From: Devosia geojensis
Lineage (GTDB): Bacteria; Pseudomonadota; Alphaproteobacteria; Rhizobiales; Devosiaceae
DNA length: 64,000 bases
Direction: 5' to 3'
Assembly (NCBI RefSeq): GCF_000969415.1
Contig: NZ_JZEX01000119.1
Location: 89,047 to 153,046 of the forward strand
A program made the position numbers and the translations under genes. This document shows, piece by piece, positions 53,942 to 62,712 of this stretch (positions within the stretch are counted from its first letter, which is position 1; each line of letters starts with the position of its first letter). Under the pieces are notes generated by a model. The model was not told the DNA's origin. It made no database searches and was given only the letters and a program-made list of their open reading frames with translations.

Positions 53942-54952
53942 ATGGCCGGGCACTGGATGAAGCACGACATGGACTTCCTCGCCGGACGGCGGCTGCGGCG
54001 CAGCCGGGCGACGGCGTGGAGCCGGGCGATGGTGCGCGAAACTCATCTGACACCCGCCGACCTCATCTGGCCGCTCTTCGTCATCGAGGGCAAGAACGAT
54101 AAGACGCAGATCAAGACCATGCCGGGGGTCGAGAGGCTGAGCGTCGATCTTGCGGTAGAGGCGGCGCGGCAGGCCCGCGACGCGGGCATCCCAGCGCTGG
54201 CGCTCTTTCCCAACACGCCCGACCATTTGCGCAGCGAAGGGGCCGAGGAAGCCTACAATCCGGACAATCTGATGTGCCGGGCGCTTTCGGCGATCAAGGC
54301 GGCGGTGCCCGAGATCGGGCTCATCGCGGACGTGGCGCTCGACGAATATTCGAGCGACGGGCAGGACGGGCTGGTGCGCGACGGGGTGATCCTCAACGAT
54401 GAGACCGTCGAGGTGATGGTGCGCTCGGCGCTGGCGCAGGCGCGGGCCGGCGCAGACATCATCGCCCCCTCCGACATGATGGACGGGCGTGTCGGCGCCA
54501 TCCGCGCGGTGCTCGACACCGAGGGATTCGAGGACCGCCAGATCATGAGCTACGCGGCCAAGTATGCCTCGTGTTACTACGGGCCGTTCCGCGAGGCGGT
54601 GGGCTCGGGCGCGCGGCTGAAAGGCGACAAGCGCACCTACCAGATGGATTACGCCAATTCCGACGAGGCCTTACGCGAGATCGCTCAGGACCTGGAGGAA
54701 GGGGCGGACTCGGTGATGGTCAAACCGGGCCTGCCCTATCTTGACATCGTGCGGCGGGCCAAGGACGCGTTCAACGTGCCGATCTACGCCTACCAGGTCT
54801 CGGGCGAGTTCGCGATGATCGAGTTCGCGGCGGCGGCCGGGGCGCTCGACCGGGACGCGGCGATCCTCGAGAGCCTTCATGCATTCAAGCGAGCCGGGTG
54901 CAGCGGGGTGCTGACCTATTTCGCGCTCGAGGTGGCGCGCAAGCTGGGGTAG
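53942..54952 (+). CDS. hemB: Delta-aminolevulinic acid dehydratase (porphobilinogen synthase)
   Basis: A 336-residue enzyme that joins two 5-aminolevulinate molecules to porphobilinogen in haem synthesis. The two active-site lysines are K207 (SYAAKYAS) and K261 (VMVKPGLPY). The metal loop reads DVALDEYSSDGQDG, with Asp/Ser instead of the Cys triad, so it is of the magnesium-dependent, zinc-independent alphaproteobacterial type. Length and start (GGAG upstream) are normal. Flanked by the DUF6163-like gene and repeat elements. Confidence 0.96.
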   Translation: MAGHWMKHDMDFLAGRRLRRSRATAWSRAMVRETHLTPADLIWPLFVIEGKNDKTQIKTMPGVERLSVDLAVEAARQARDAGIPALALFPNTPDHLRSEGAEEAYNPDNLMCRALSAIKAAVPEIGLIADVALDEYSSDGQDGLVRDGVILNDETVEVMVRSALAQARAGADIIAPSDMMDGRVGAIRAVLDTEGFEDRQIMSYAAKYASCYYGPFREAVGSGARLKGDKRTYQMDYANSDEALREIAQDLEEGADSVMVKPGLPYLDIVRRAKDAFNVPIYAYQVSGEFAMIEFAAAAGALDRDAAILESLHAFKRAGCSGVLTYFALEVARKLG

Positions 54953-54953
54953 C

Positions 54954-54985
54954 GCCTCGTGGTTTCGAGGCGCCTCACCATGAGA
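54954..54985. repeat. Partial copy of palindromic repeat family 2
   Basis: The segment CCTCGTGGTTTCGAGGCGCC followed by CTCACCATGAG resembles the left arm of the full element at 60941-61073 with the middle missing. It begins right after the hemB stop. Confidence 0.55.
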
Positions 54986-54999
54986 GTTGTTGGAGTTTG

Positions 55000-55135
55000 A
55001 AGGCCCCCTCACCCGACGGCCTTGCCGTCGACCTCTCCCCCAGAGGGAGAGGTGTGGGCTCCCGAGCACAATGCTCTCTTCACCTCTCCCTTCGGGGGGA
55101 GAGGTCGGCGCGCAGCGCCGGGTGAGGGGGCCTTT
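55000..55135. repeat. Composite inverted pair of palindromic repeat family 1
   Basis: Two units lie head to head: a left unit starting AAGGCCCCCTCACCC and containing ACCTCTCCC...GGGAGAGGT, and a right unit that is the inverse, ending GGGTGAGGGGGCCTT. The right unit is nearly identical, in reverse, to the repeat at 15798-15845. The whole can fold into a long imperfect hairpin after hemB. Confidence 0.8.
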
Positions 55136-55140
55136 TCTTG

Positions 55141-55162
55141 AGGGGCACATTTTTGTGCCCCT
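55141..55162 (+). terminator. Stem-loop downstream of hemB
   Basis: AGGGGCACA-TTTT-TGTGCCCCT forms a perfect 9-bp stem with a TTTT loop, just after the repeat element and 43 bases before the RDD gene start. It may end the hemB transcript; the T-run after the stem is poor. Confidence 0.45.
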
Positions 55163-55204
55163 TGAGTCTTGCATTGGGGGCGAGAGGTACCGAAATGCAA
55201 GCGC

Positions 55205-55702
55205 ATGACACACGATACCGCCGCCGGAAGCTACCTGCCCGATCCCGCCACGGCCCCCGAGCTTTTCGAGGGCGTGCTGACGCGCAGGGTCATCGCGTTC
55301 CTCATCGACATGGTCGTCATCTGCGCCATGACGCTGGTGTTCGCCGTCATCGCGTTCATCGCAGGGTTCCTGACCTTCGGGCTCGCCTGGCTGACGCTCC
55401 TCATCGTGTTCCCGGCAGCACTGGTGCTCTACTATGCCGTAACGCTCGGTTCCCCGGCGCGGGCGACGCTGGGCATGCGGATGACCGACCTTGTGCTGAC
55501 GCCGACGCGCGGCCAGCCGCTCGACGGGCCGATGGCGTTCCTGCACGCACTGGTCTTCTACGTCACCTTCTGGATCTCCTGGCCGATCTCGCTGCTCTTT
55601 GCCCTCTTTACCCCGCGCCGGCAGATGATCCACGACCTCATCACCGGCACGCTGATGCTGCGCCGCTCGCCGATGGTACGGCACTGGCGCGGCCAAAGGT
55701 AA
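55205..55702 (+). CDS. RDD-family membrane protein
   Basis: A 165-residue membrane protein. The start is set at the ATG at 55205 (MTHDTAAGSYLPDP); a TTG at 55169 would add 12 residues. RRVIAFLIDMVVI carries the R and D of the RDD name, and a conserved TLGMRMTDL and HDLITGTLMLRR complete the family. Three to four helices are predicted. Function is not established (some members act in ion exchange or stress). This gene and the arginyltransferase behind it (75 bases) are a conserved Hyphomicrobiales pair. Confidence 0.87.
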   Translation: MTHDTAAGSYLPDPATAPELFEGVLTRRVIAFLIDMVVICAMTLVFAVIAFIAGFLTFGLAWLTLLIVFPAALVLYYAVTLGSPARATLGMRMTDLVLTPTRGQPLDGPMAFLHALVFYVTFWISWPISLLFALFTPRRQMIHDLITGTLMLRRSPMVRHWRGQR

Positions 55703-55776
55703 CACGCGTTGCCGAGGCCGTTGCAGCGGGGATGACAGGGGAGTAGACTTTTCCGTCGGGCAGCACAGGGCGCCAG

Positions 55777-56508
55777 ATGACGGAACATACCCCCGAGAAC
55801 ACGCAGCTTTTCCTCACTGCCGCCATGCCGTGCCCGTATCTGCCAGGCCGGCAGGAACGCAAGCTGTTTACGCACCTGACCGGCCGGCGCGCGGCGAGCC
55901 TCCACCAGATCCTTTCCGACAACGGCTTCCGGCGCAGCCAGAACCTCATCTACCGGCCGGCCTGCGAAGGGTGCTCGGCCTGCCAGTCCGTCCGGATCGT
56001 GGCCGGGCAGTTCCAGGCGTCCTCGCGCTTCCGCCGCATCCTGCGCGCCAACAGCGACATCAGCATCGAGGTGCGCCCGCCGCAGGCGACGGGCGAGCAG
56101 TTCGAGCTCTTCAAACGCTACCTCAACGCGCGCCACGCGGGCGGCGGCATGACGCAGATGGGGTTCCTCGACTACGAATACATGGTGGAGGACACGCCGG
56201 TGCAGTCGGTGCTGGTCGAATACCGCCTGCGCGACCACCCCGGGCAGCCGCTGATGGCGGTGGCGCTGACCGACGTGATGCCTGACGGGCTTTCCATGGT
56301 CTACAGCTTCTTCGATCCCGACCACGCCCATCGCGGGCTCGGCAACTTCGTCATCCTCGACCATATCGCGCAGGTCCGTTCCGCGAGCCTGCGCTATGTG
56401 TATCTGGGCTACTGGGTCAAGGACTCGCCCAAGATGGCCTACAAGGTGCAGTTCCAGCCGCTCGAGGTGCAGCACGGGCCGCTCGGCTGGGTGCCGTTGA
56501 AGATGTGA
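55777..56508 (+). CDS. bpt: Aspartate/glutamate leucyl- or arginyl-transferase (N-end rule)
   Basis: A 243-residue aminoacyl-tRNA-protein transferase that adds Leu (Bpt type) to N-terminal Asp/Glu of proteins, marking them for ClpAP degradation. The N-terminal domain has the cysteine set PCPYLPGRQERK and CEGCSACQSVR; the C-terminal GNAT-like domain has GGGMTQMGFLDYEYMVED and YLGYWVKDSPKMAYK. Length matches the bacterial family. It acts in the cytoplasm. Confidence 0.93.
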   Translation: MTEHTPENTQLFLTAAMPCPYLPGRQERKLFTHLTGRRAASLHQILSDNGFRRSQNLIYRPACEGCSACQSVRIVAGQFQASSRFRRILRANSDISIEVRPPQATGEQFELFKRYLNARHAGGGMTQMGFLDYEYMVEDTPVQSVLVEYRLRDHPGQPLMAVALTDVMPDGLSMVYSFFDPDHAHRGLGNFVILDHIAQVRSASLRYVYLGYWVKDSPKMAYKVQFQPLEVQHGPLGWVPLKM

Positions 56509-56526
56509 GGACGCGCCCTTACCCTC

Positions 56527-56750
56527 GCGATGTCATCCCGGCGAAGGCCGTATCCAGTACACACCGCCATTGCGGTTCTTACTCACCCCTTCGCTCCCAC
56601 TGGGTCACCTCCGCGAAAGCGGGAACCTCCGTTTCTGCGCGGGATAGACAGAGATTCCCGCTTTCGCGGGAATGACCCGGGTGGTGGATTCGCCGTGCCA
56701 ATCGGGAGGCCAGTGTTTAGTGGTTCCCGGCTTTCGCCGAGATGACATCG
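56527..56750. repeat. Mosaic of intergenic palindromic repeats (family 3)
   Basis: The 280-base gap between bpt and parC contains ATTCCCGC-TTTC-GCGGGAAT (56654-56673, perfect 8-bp stem), an inverted degraded copy near 56605-56635, and outer mirrored ends GATGTCATCCCGGCGAA (about 56527) and TTCGCCGAGATGACATC (about 56735-56751). The 'CCCGCGAAAGCGGGAAT' unit is a common proteobacterial repeat type. No gene is seen. Confidence 0.7.
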
Positions 56751-56788
56751 GGGGTGGGGAGGTGCCCTGCCCTATCTGATTTCCCTTC

Positions 56789-59038
56789 CTACCCCACGAA
56801 CCGGTTGTTCCTCGGAAAGCCGTTGGGGGGCTGGCGGCCGGCGGCGGCGCGGTCGCCGAGCCATTCGGTCAGCTCTTCCATGGGCTTGGTCCAGGTGCGG
56901 CCCGAGGAATCCATCCAGGTGAGGCCATCGGCGGCGTAGAAGACCTTGAGGTCGGAGATGCCGCCGTCCTTGTAGCGCTGCAGGCGCACGCCCTTGCCGC
57001 GGGCCATGGCCGGCACCTGCGTCAGCGGGAAGACGAGGAGCTTGCGGTTGTGCCCGATCGTCGCGACGCGGTCGCCCTCGGCCGGGGCGATGAGCTTGGC
57101 CTCGTCGGCGCCGCCGACATTGAGGACCTGCTTGCCCTTGCGGGTATTGGCGACGAGATCGTCCTCGGCAACGAGGAAGCCGTTGCCGACGGCCGAGGCG
57201 ACAAGGCGCCTGGCGCCGGCCTTGTAGACGAAGAGGTCGACGATATCGCGGCCCTCTTCGATATCGACCATCAGGCGCACCGGCTCGCCCTGCCCGCGCC
57301 CGCCGGGCAGCTTATCGCCGGAAAGGGTGTAGACCTTGCCGTCGGTGGTCATCAGCAGCAGCTTGTCGGTCGTCTCGGCCTTAACGGCGAGCTTGAGGCG
57401 GTCGCCGGCCTTGAAGCTCTTGTCGTCGATGTCCTCGGTATGGCCCTTGAGCGCGCGGATCCAGCCCTTCTCGGAAAGGATGACCGTGATCGGCTCGCGC
57501 TCGATGAAGGCGGTCTCGACGGCGGCCATGTCGGCATCGGGCGCATCGGCGAACTCGGTGCGGCGGGCGCCAAGCGGCGTATCCTTGCCGTAGGCCTTCT
57601 TCAGCTCGGCGATCTCGGTGGTGATAGCGCCCCACTGGCGCTTGTCGGAGGCGAGGAGCGCTTCGAGATGGCCTTTCTCGGTCGTCAGGTCCGCGTGCTC
57701 CTTCCTCAGCTCAATCTCCTCGAGCTTGCGCAGGGACCGCAGGCGCATGTTGAGGATGGCTTCGGCCTGGACGTCGGTCAGTTCGAAGGTCGCCATCAGC
57801 GAGGCCTTGGCGTCGTCCTCCTCGCGGATGATGCGGATGACCTCGTCGAGGTTGAGATAGGCGATGATGTAGCCGGCCAGTACCTCCAGCCGATGCTCGA
57901 TCTGCTCGAGCCGGTGCTGGCTGCGGCGGACCAGCACTTCCTTCCTGTGTTCGAGCCAGGCCTTGAGGGCCTGCGCGAGGCCCATGACCTTCGGCACCGC
58001 GCCTTTGTCGAGCACATTGAGGTTCAGCGAGAAGCGGATCTCGAGGTCCGAGACCTTGAAGAGCTGCTCCATCAGGATGACGGGATCGACCGTGCGGGCG
58101 CGCGGCTCCAGCACCAGGCGGATGTCGTCGGCGCTTTCGTCGCGCACGTCCTTCAGGAGCGGAAGCTTTCGCGCCATCAGCAGCTCGGCGATCTTCTCGA
58201 CGAGCTTGGATTTCTGGACGCCATAGGGGATCTCGGTGACGACGATGACGTAGACGCCCCTGCCCGTCTCCTCGACGTTCCATTTGGCGCGCAGGCGGAA
58301 CGAGCCGCGGCCGGTGGCGTAGGCATTGGTGATCGCGGACTTCGACTCGACGAGGATGCCGCCGGTCGGGAAATCGGGGCCCGGCACGAACCGCACCAGG
58401 TCCTCGGCGGTCGCATCCGGATGCATGATGAGGTGGGTCGCCGCGTCGCACAGTTCGGAAACGTTGTGGGGCGGAACCGAGGTCGCCATGCCGACCGCAA
58501 TGCCGGTCGAGCCGTTAGCGAGCAGGTTCGGGAAGTTGGAAGGGAGGACGATCGGCTCCTCGTCCTCGCCGTCATAGGTCGGTTTGAAGTCGACCGCGTT
58601 CTCGGCCATGCCCTCGAGCAGGCGGGTCGCGACCTCGGTCATGCGGCTTTCGGTATAGCGCATGGCCGCAGGGCTATCGCCATCGATATTGCCGAAATTG
58701 CCCTGCCCGTCGACCAGCGGATAGCGCTGGGCGAAATCCTGCGCCAGACGCACCAGTGCGTCGTAGATCGACTGATCGCCGTGGGGGTGGAACTTACCGA
58801 TGACATCGCCGACGATGCGGGCGGATTTCTTGTAGCCCTGGTTGGGATCGAGCCGCAAAAGGCGCATGGCGTGCAGGATGCGGCGGTGGACGGGTTTCAG
58901 CCCGTCCCGCGCATCGGGCAGCGCGCGCTGAGTGATGGTCGAGAGGGCATAGGAAAGATACCGCTCCTCGAGCGCCGCCTTGAGGTCGACGACGTGGGTG
59001 TCGCCTCCATCGGGCGGGAGGGTATCGGCATCGGACAT
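56789..59038 (-). CDS. parC: DNA topoisomerase IV subunit A
   Basis: A 749-residue type II topoisomerase A subunit; start ATG 59038 with GAGG upstream. The catalytic tyrosine is Y128 (AAMRYTES). The quinolone-resistance region reads [17 protein letters not shown]: the Ser of E. coli GyrA S83/ParC S80 is Gln (Q89) while the acidic D93 is kept. A coiled coil (about 400-480) and a C-terminal beta-pinwheel (about 500-730) follow. It works with ParE, not seen here, to separate daughter chromosomes. Confidence 0.95.
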   Translation of the reverse strand: MSDADTLPPDGGDTHVVDLKAALEERYLSYALSTITQRALPDARDGLKPVHRRILHAMRLLRLDPNQGYKKSARIVGDVIGKFHPHGDQSIYDALVRLAQDFAQRYPLVDGQGNFGNIDGDSPAAMRYTESRMTEVATRLLEGMAENAVDFKPTYDGEDEEPIVLPSNFPNLLANGSTGIAVGMATSVPPHNVSELCDAATHLIMHPDATAEDLVRFVPGPDFPTGGILVESKSAITNAYATGRGSFRLRAKWNVEETGRGVYVIVVTEIPYGVQKSKLVEKIAELLMARKLPLLKDVRDESADDIRLVLEPRARTVDPVILMEQLFKVSDLEIRFSLNLNVLDKGAVPKVMGLAQALKAWLEHRKEVLVRRSQHRLEQIEHRLEVLAGYIIAYLNLDEVIRIIREEDDAKASLMATFELTDVQAEAILNMRLRSLRKLEEIELRKEHADLTTEKGHLEALLASDKRQWGAITTEIAELKKAYGKDTPLGARRTEFADAPDADMAAVETAFIEREPITVILSEKGWIRALKGHTEDIDDKSFKAGDRLKLAVKAETTDKLLLMTTDGKVYTLSGDKLPGGRGQGEPVRLMVDIEEGRDIVDLFVYKAGARRLVASAVGNGFLVAEDDLVANTRKGKQVLNVGGADEAKLIAPAEGDRVATIGHNRKLLVFPLTQVPAMARGKGVRLQRYKDGGISDLKVFYAADGLTWMDSSGRTWTKPMEELTEWLGDRAAAGRQPPNGFPRNNRFVG

Positions 59039-59593
59039 AGACGGGCCTCGGAGCAAGACGAATCAGGAACGGAGTATAGTGATTGTAGGGTGGAAACGCA
59101 GGCTTTCTGGGGGGGTACCGATTATGCGGACATGACTATACGCCGTCCGGAAGGTGCTTCCGTCGGTTGTCGTCCTTTCGGACACACGAATGCGGGGCGG
59201 CTTTCGCCTCCTATTTAGTTTTAGATGGGAAGCGTCAGCCGCCCCACACGCCGGGATTTGTGAGCCGTACACGAAGCATGCGGACGCTGATGATCCGCCG
59301 GTCCGTAACAGACACCCTGCCCGCCGGCGACCCGGCTGCCCCAACGCCCCCGCCCGACATCTCGTCAACGCCGCGTGTGTGCCAGCCGCAGGTGCGGGGA
59401 TAAGTTTTTATTCTCGCGCCGGATCAATGGGTTGGGCAGGTACTCCCCTCCCCCTTGAGGTAGGGGTCGGGGGAAGTTTCGGTGGCTCCCTGACTCACCC
59501 CCTATCCCCTCTCCGTGGCGGCTGTGAAGGGGGAAGATCGATCTGCCCTCTTTCTGATCCCGACGAGATCGTAGGCGAGCGATCGGCGCCTGC
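59039..59593. other. 555-base gap with repeat-like DNA and no recognised gene
   Basis: Between parC and recO. The part about 59430-59550 has C/G-rich imperfect mirrored units (CTCCCCCTTGAGG, CCCCTATCCCCTCTCC) like degraded repeat family 1. The part 59100-59430 is less repetitive; the reading frames across it lack start sites and family resemblance, so I call no protein. A small RNA or 5' leader cannot be excluded. Confidence 0.5.
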
Positions 59594-60295
59594 CTACTCC
59601 GTCAGCATCTCCACCAGCCGGTCGCGCGTCGCCGGTGGATCGAGGCGCCGTGGACCCCAGACGTGCTCGTTGAGGAAATAGCCGGTGAGGCGGAAGGCCG
59701 CGGCGATGTCGCGGGGGTCGCCATTACCGCGCTCGGTGAGGCACTTCGGGAGCGCAAGAAGCTTGTCCTTGTAAGGCTCGCCGGCGAGGCGCGAGACGGC
59801 GCGTCCGGAGCGCGGGGAGACGTAGGCGAGGTCTTCCGTAACTCCGGTGGCGGCGCAACTGGTGAGATCGAGACCGAAGCCAAGCTCATCGAGGAGGGTC
59901 ATCTCGAAGCGGGCGAGCGCGATGCCGTCGAGGGGACTGTCGAGGAGGTCGAGCGCCAGCCCGAGGAGGCGGTCATGGGGATCACGCTCGGGAAGGAGGC
60001 GCAGGTGATCGCAGAGAAGCTGGCAGAGGTATAGCCGGCCCCGGTCGGCAATGAGCGCGGCTGCACGGGCTTCCAGGAGCTCGACGGCGAAGGTGCCCAG
60101 ATGGTCCTCGATGCGGGCGCGCCAGACGAGCTGGACGGTGTTGCCGGGCTGGAGGGTGGCCGCTTGTCTCGTCGAGCGGCCGCCGCGTACGAGGCCAAGG
60201 CAGCGCCCGCGCCCGGCCACCATCGCCTCGGCGATGACGCTGGTCTCGCCGTGGCGGCGCACGCCGATCAACAGGCCTTCACCGGTCCATTCCAT
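59594..60295 (-). CDS. recO: DNA repair protein RecO
   Basis: A 233-residue recombination mediator that loads RecA on single-stranded DNA with RecF/RecR. The N-terminal OB-fold (MEWTGEGLLIGVRRHGETSVIAE...GGRSTRQAATLQPGN) and helical C-terminal half are typical. It is downstream of the Pr6Pr-like gene by 3 bases and of era, as in other Hyphomicrobiales (era-recO order). A zinc cysteine cluster is not obvious, as in many alphaproteobacterial RecO. Confidence 0.93.
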   Translation of the reverse strand: MEWTGEGLLIGVRRHGETSVIAEAMVAGRGRCLGLVRGGRSTRQAATLQPGNTVQLVWRARIEDHLGTFAVELLEARAAALIADRGRLYLCQLLCDHLRLLPERDPHDRLLGLALDLLDSPLDGIALARFEMTLLDELGFGLDLTSCAATGVTEDLAYVSPRSGRAVSRLAGEPYKDKLLALPKCLTERGNGDPRDIAAAFRLTGYFLNEHVWGPRRLDPPATRDRLVEMLTE

Positions 60296-60298
60296 CGG

Positions 60299-60922
60299 TC
60301 AGCTTCTCCCACGACCGGCGAGGAGACGGTCGAGCCAGACCAGCAGCCAGCCGGCGACGAGGAAGCAGAGGGCGATGGCGGCGACGTTAATGGCGACCTG
60401 CCGCGCGCCTTCCTGTGCGAGATCGATGAAGGGGTAGGCGAAATGCCCTTCGGCGGTTCCGCGAAGAAGTGCATAGGCGAGATAGGCGAGCGGGAAAGCC
60501 GCCCAGAGGAGCGGATCGCGCCAGCGCAGATTTCCCTTCGGGACGAAGGCCAGCCAATAGAGCGGGACCAGGACGGGCGTTACCTGGTGCAGCAAAAGGT
60601 TGGCGAGCGCGGCGCCCGCGGTCAGCTCGCGCAGGCCCTGGAGCAGGATGGCGTAGACGGCGCCCACGAGGAGAATTGCCAGCGCGACGCCCGCCACGAA
60701 ACGCGGAGAGGCACGCCATCCGAGAGCAAGGCCCGAGAACACCAGCGCCACGACGAGATTGGCGAGGACGGTGAAGTAGCCGGCCAGCACCCAGAGGGCC
60801 GCGGGAAGCGAGCCGGACGCGGCAAGCTGTGCTTGGATGTGGATGCCGAGGCCCACCCAGGCGGCAGCGGCGATGAGGGCGGCGGCGAGGCGACGGGCGA
60901 TATTGTAGACGGTTGGCTGCAT
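60299..60922 (-). CDS. Pr6Pr-family multi-pass membrane protein
   Basis: A 207-residue membrane protein from ATG 60922 (GGGGA upstream). Six hydrophobic segments are visible at about 8-30, 42-65, 70-92, 98-120, 130-150 and 172-195. The HQVTPVLVPLYW and AYPFIDLAQEG segments match the Pr6Pr (FAR-17a/AIG1-like) family. Function unknown. It is inserted between era and recO, overlapping neither, and is separated from era by a repeat element. Confidence 0.78.
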   Translation of the reverse strand: MQPTVYNIARRLAAALIAAAAWVGLGIHIQAQLAASGSLPAALWVLAGYFTVLANLVVALVFSGLALGWRASPRFVAGVALAILLVGAVYAILLQGLRELTAGAALANLLLHQVTPVLVPLYWLAFVPKGNLRWRDPLLWAAFPLAYLAYALLRGTAEGHFAYPFIDLAQEGARQVAINVAAIALCFLVAGWLLVWLDRLLAGRGRS

Positions 60923-60940
60923 TCGCAAATCCCCTGTCGT

Positions 60941-61073
60941 GCCACGCCCTCGTGGTTCGAGGCTTCGCTACGCTTCGCACCTCACCATGAGGGACTACTG
61001 AAAGAGACGACGGCCGATCATCAGTCCTCATGGTGAGGTGCCGCGCAGCGGCCTCGAACCACGAGGGCGTGGC
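60941..61073. repeat. Full-length palindromic repeat family 2 element
   Basis: The 23-base arm 60941-60963 is a perfect inverted repeat of 61051-61073, and an inner 15-base arm 60978-60992 (CACCTCACCATGAGG) is the exact complement of 61026-61040. The element fills the gap between era and the Pr6Pr-like gene and could fold into a long hairpin. Confidence 0.85.
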
Positions 61074-61081
61074 AGCGATAC

Positions 61082-62008
61082 TCACCCCTTCCCGTGCGGG
61101 TATTCCAAGCCCATCTCGCGGTAGCGCTCCGGATCGTCGCCCCAGCGTTCGCGCACCTTGACGAAGATGAAGAGGTGGACGGGCACCTCAAAGATCTCCA
61201 TCAGCTCCTTGCGCGCCTCGGCGCCGATGGCCTTGATGGCCTGGCCGCCGGCGCCGAGGACGATCTTCTTGTGGCTGTCGCGGGTAACGTAGACGACGAG
61301 GTTGATCTTGTAGGAGCCGTCCTTCTGGACGGCGAAGCTCTCAGTCTCGACGGTGGCATTGTAGGGGATTTCCTCGTGGATCCGCAGGAACAACTTCTCG
61401 CGGGTGACCTCGGCGGCGGTGATCGCGAGGGTGAGGTCCGTCAGCTGGTCTTCCGGGAACATCCAGGGGCCGGGTGGGATGTGCTTCATGCACCAGGCGA
61501 GGAAATCGCCGACGCCGCTGCCGGTCAGGGCCGAGATCATGAAGGTCGTCTCGAAGCGCTGGTGGGCGTTGATCTTCTCGGAGAGCGCCAGGAGCGTCTC
61601 GCGCTTGACGAGGTCGACCTTGTTGAGGACGAGGATTTTCGGGTGGCGGACGTTGAGGAGACCTTCGAGAAGAGATTCAACTTCGCCCGTCAAACCCCTT
61701 TCGGCATCGACGATAAAGGCGACGAGGTCGGCGTCCCCTGCCCCGGTCCAGGCGGCCTGGACCATGGCGCGGTCGAGCCGGCGCTTGGGGGCGAAGATGC
61801 CGGGGGTATCGATGAAGACCACCTGATCGGCCCCTTCGGTGACGACGCCGCGGATCTGGGAGCGGGTGGTCTGCGCCTTGTGGGTGACGATCGACACCTT
61901 GGTGCCGACGAGGGAATTCATCAGCGTCGACTTGCCGGCGTTGGGCGCGCCCACGAGGGCGACGAAGCCGCAACGCGTCTCTGCGGGTGCTGGCTGCTCG
62001 TCGGTCAC
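61082..62008 (-). CDS. era: GTPase Era (30S ribosome assembly)
   Basis: A 308-residue GTPase that matures 16S rRNA and the 30S subunit. G1 GAPNAGKS (20-27), G2 region TTRSQIRG, G3 DTPGIF, G4 NKVD and G5 SALTG are in order; the C-terminal KH domain includes KKIVLGAGGQAIKAIGAEAR. Its start overlaps the rnc stop by four bases, giving the conserved rnc-era unit. Confidence 0.97.
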   Translation of the reverse strand: MTDEQPAPAETRCGFVALVGAPNAGKSTLMNSLVGTKVSIVTHKAQTTRSQIRGVVTEGADQVVFIDTPGIFAPKRRLDRAMVQAAWTGAGDADLVAFIVDAERGLTGEVESLLEGLLNVRHPKILVLNKVDLVKRETLLALSEKINAHQRFETTFMISALTGSGVGDFLAWCMKHIPPGPWMFPEDQLTDLTLAITAAEVTREKLFLRIHEEIPYNATVETESFAVQKDGSYKINLVVYVTRDSHKKIVLGAGGQAIKAIGAEARKELMEIFEVPVHLFIFVKVRERWGDDPERYREMGLEYPHGKG

Positions 62009-62712
62009 AGGGTTTCCTTCCAGACGTTATGGGCGACGAGGAAGCGCTCCGCGGCCTTGTGTTCGGCGATCTTCTTGGAAGGGCCGGAGGCGGTGATGGG
62101 CTCGTAGCCGGAGGCGGCGACGGCGATGGTGAATTGCGGCGCGTGGTCGGGGCCGGTGCGCTCGACCTCGATATAGGCGGGCGGCTCGAGGCCGCGGGCC
62201 TGGGCCCATTCCTGCAGGGTCGTCTTGGCGTCGGCGCGGGTGAGCCCCGTTTCGCCAATATGATCGGAGAACATGCGCTCGACGAACTCGTAGGCCTTGC
62301 CGAGGCCGCCGTCGCAGTAGATTGCGCCGATCACGGCTTCCGTGACGTCGGCGAGGATCGCTTCCTTGCCGGCGCCGCCGGTGCGCGCCTCGCTGTCGCC
62401 GAGGATGAGTTCGGCGCCGAGATCGAGCTGGCGGGCGATGATGGCGCAGGTTTCCTTGCGCACAAGGGTGTTGAGCGAGCGCGAGAGAGCCCCCTCGTTG
62501 GACTTGGGAAAGCGCCGGTAGAGCATGTCGGCGATGACGAGGCCGAGTACGCGGTCGCCGAGGAATTCGAGGCGCTGGTACGAGCGCTCGATGCGGCGCG
62601 AGGGCGCGACGGCGCTCGAATGAGTCAGGGCGCGGTCGAGGAGGTCCGGGTCGGCGAAGCGATAGCCGAGACGGGCCTCGAGCTTCTCATGCGAACGCGC
62701 TCGTCGGCTCAT
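62005..62712 (-). CDS. rnc: Ribonuclease III
   Basis: A 235-residue double-strand-specific RNase for rRNA and mRNA processing. I start at ATG 62712, which overlaps the lepB stop (ATGA). Catalytic residues: E49 and D53 (RLEFLGDRVLG), D122 and E125 (LADVTEAVIGA). A C-terminal dsRNA-binding domain (about 160-230) follows. Part of the lepB-rnc-era operon. Confidence 0.96.
   Translation of the reverse strand: MSRRARSHEKLEARLGYRFADPDLLDRALTHSSAVAPSRRIERSYQRLEFLGDRVLGLVIADMLYRRFPKSNEGALSRSLNTLVRKETCAIIARQLDLGAELILGDSEARTGGAGKEAILADVTEAVIGAIYCDGGLGKAYEFVERMFSDHIGETGLTRADAKTTLQEWAQARGLEPPAYIEVERTGPDHAPQFTIAVAASGYEPITASGPSKKIAEHKAAERFLVAHNVWKETL

Noticed and set aside
57050..59218. 722-residue plus-strand open frame antisense to parC
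   Set aside because: parC carries all topoisomerase motifs on the other strand; the antisense frame resembles no family.
59154..59681. Possible small protein between parC and recO
   Set aside because: No ribosome site, runs antisense into recO, and part of it is repeat DNA.
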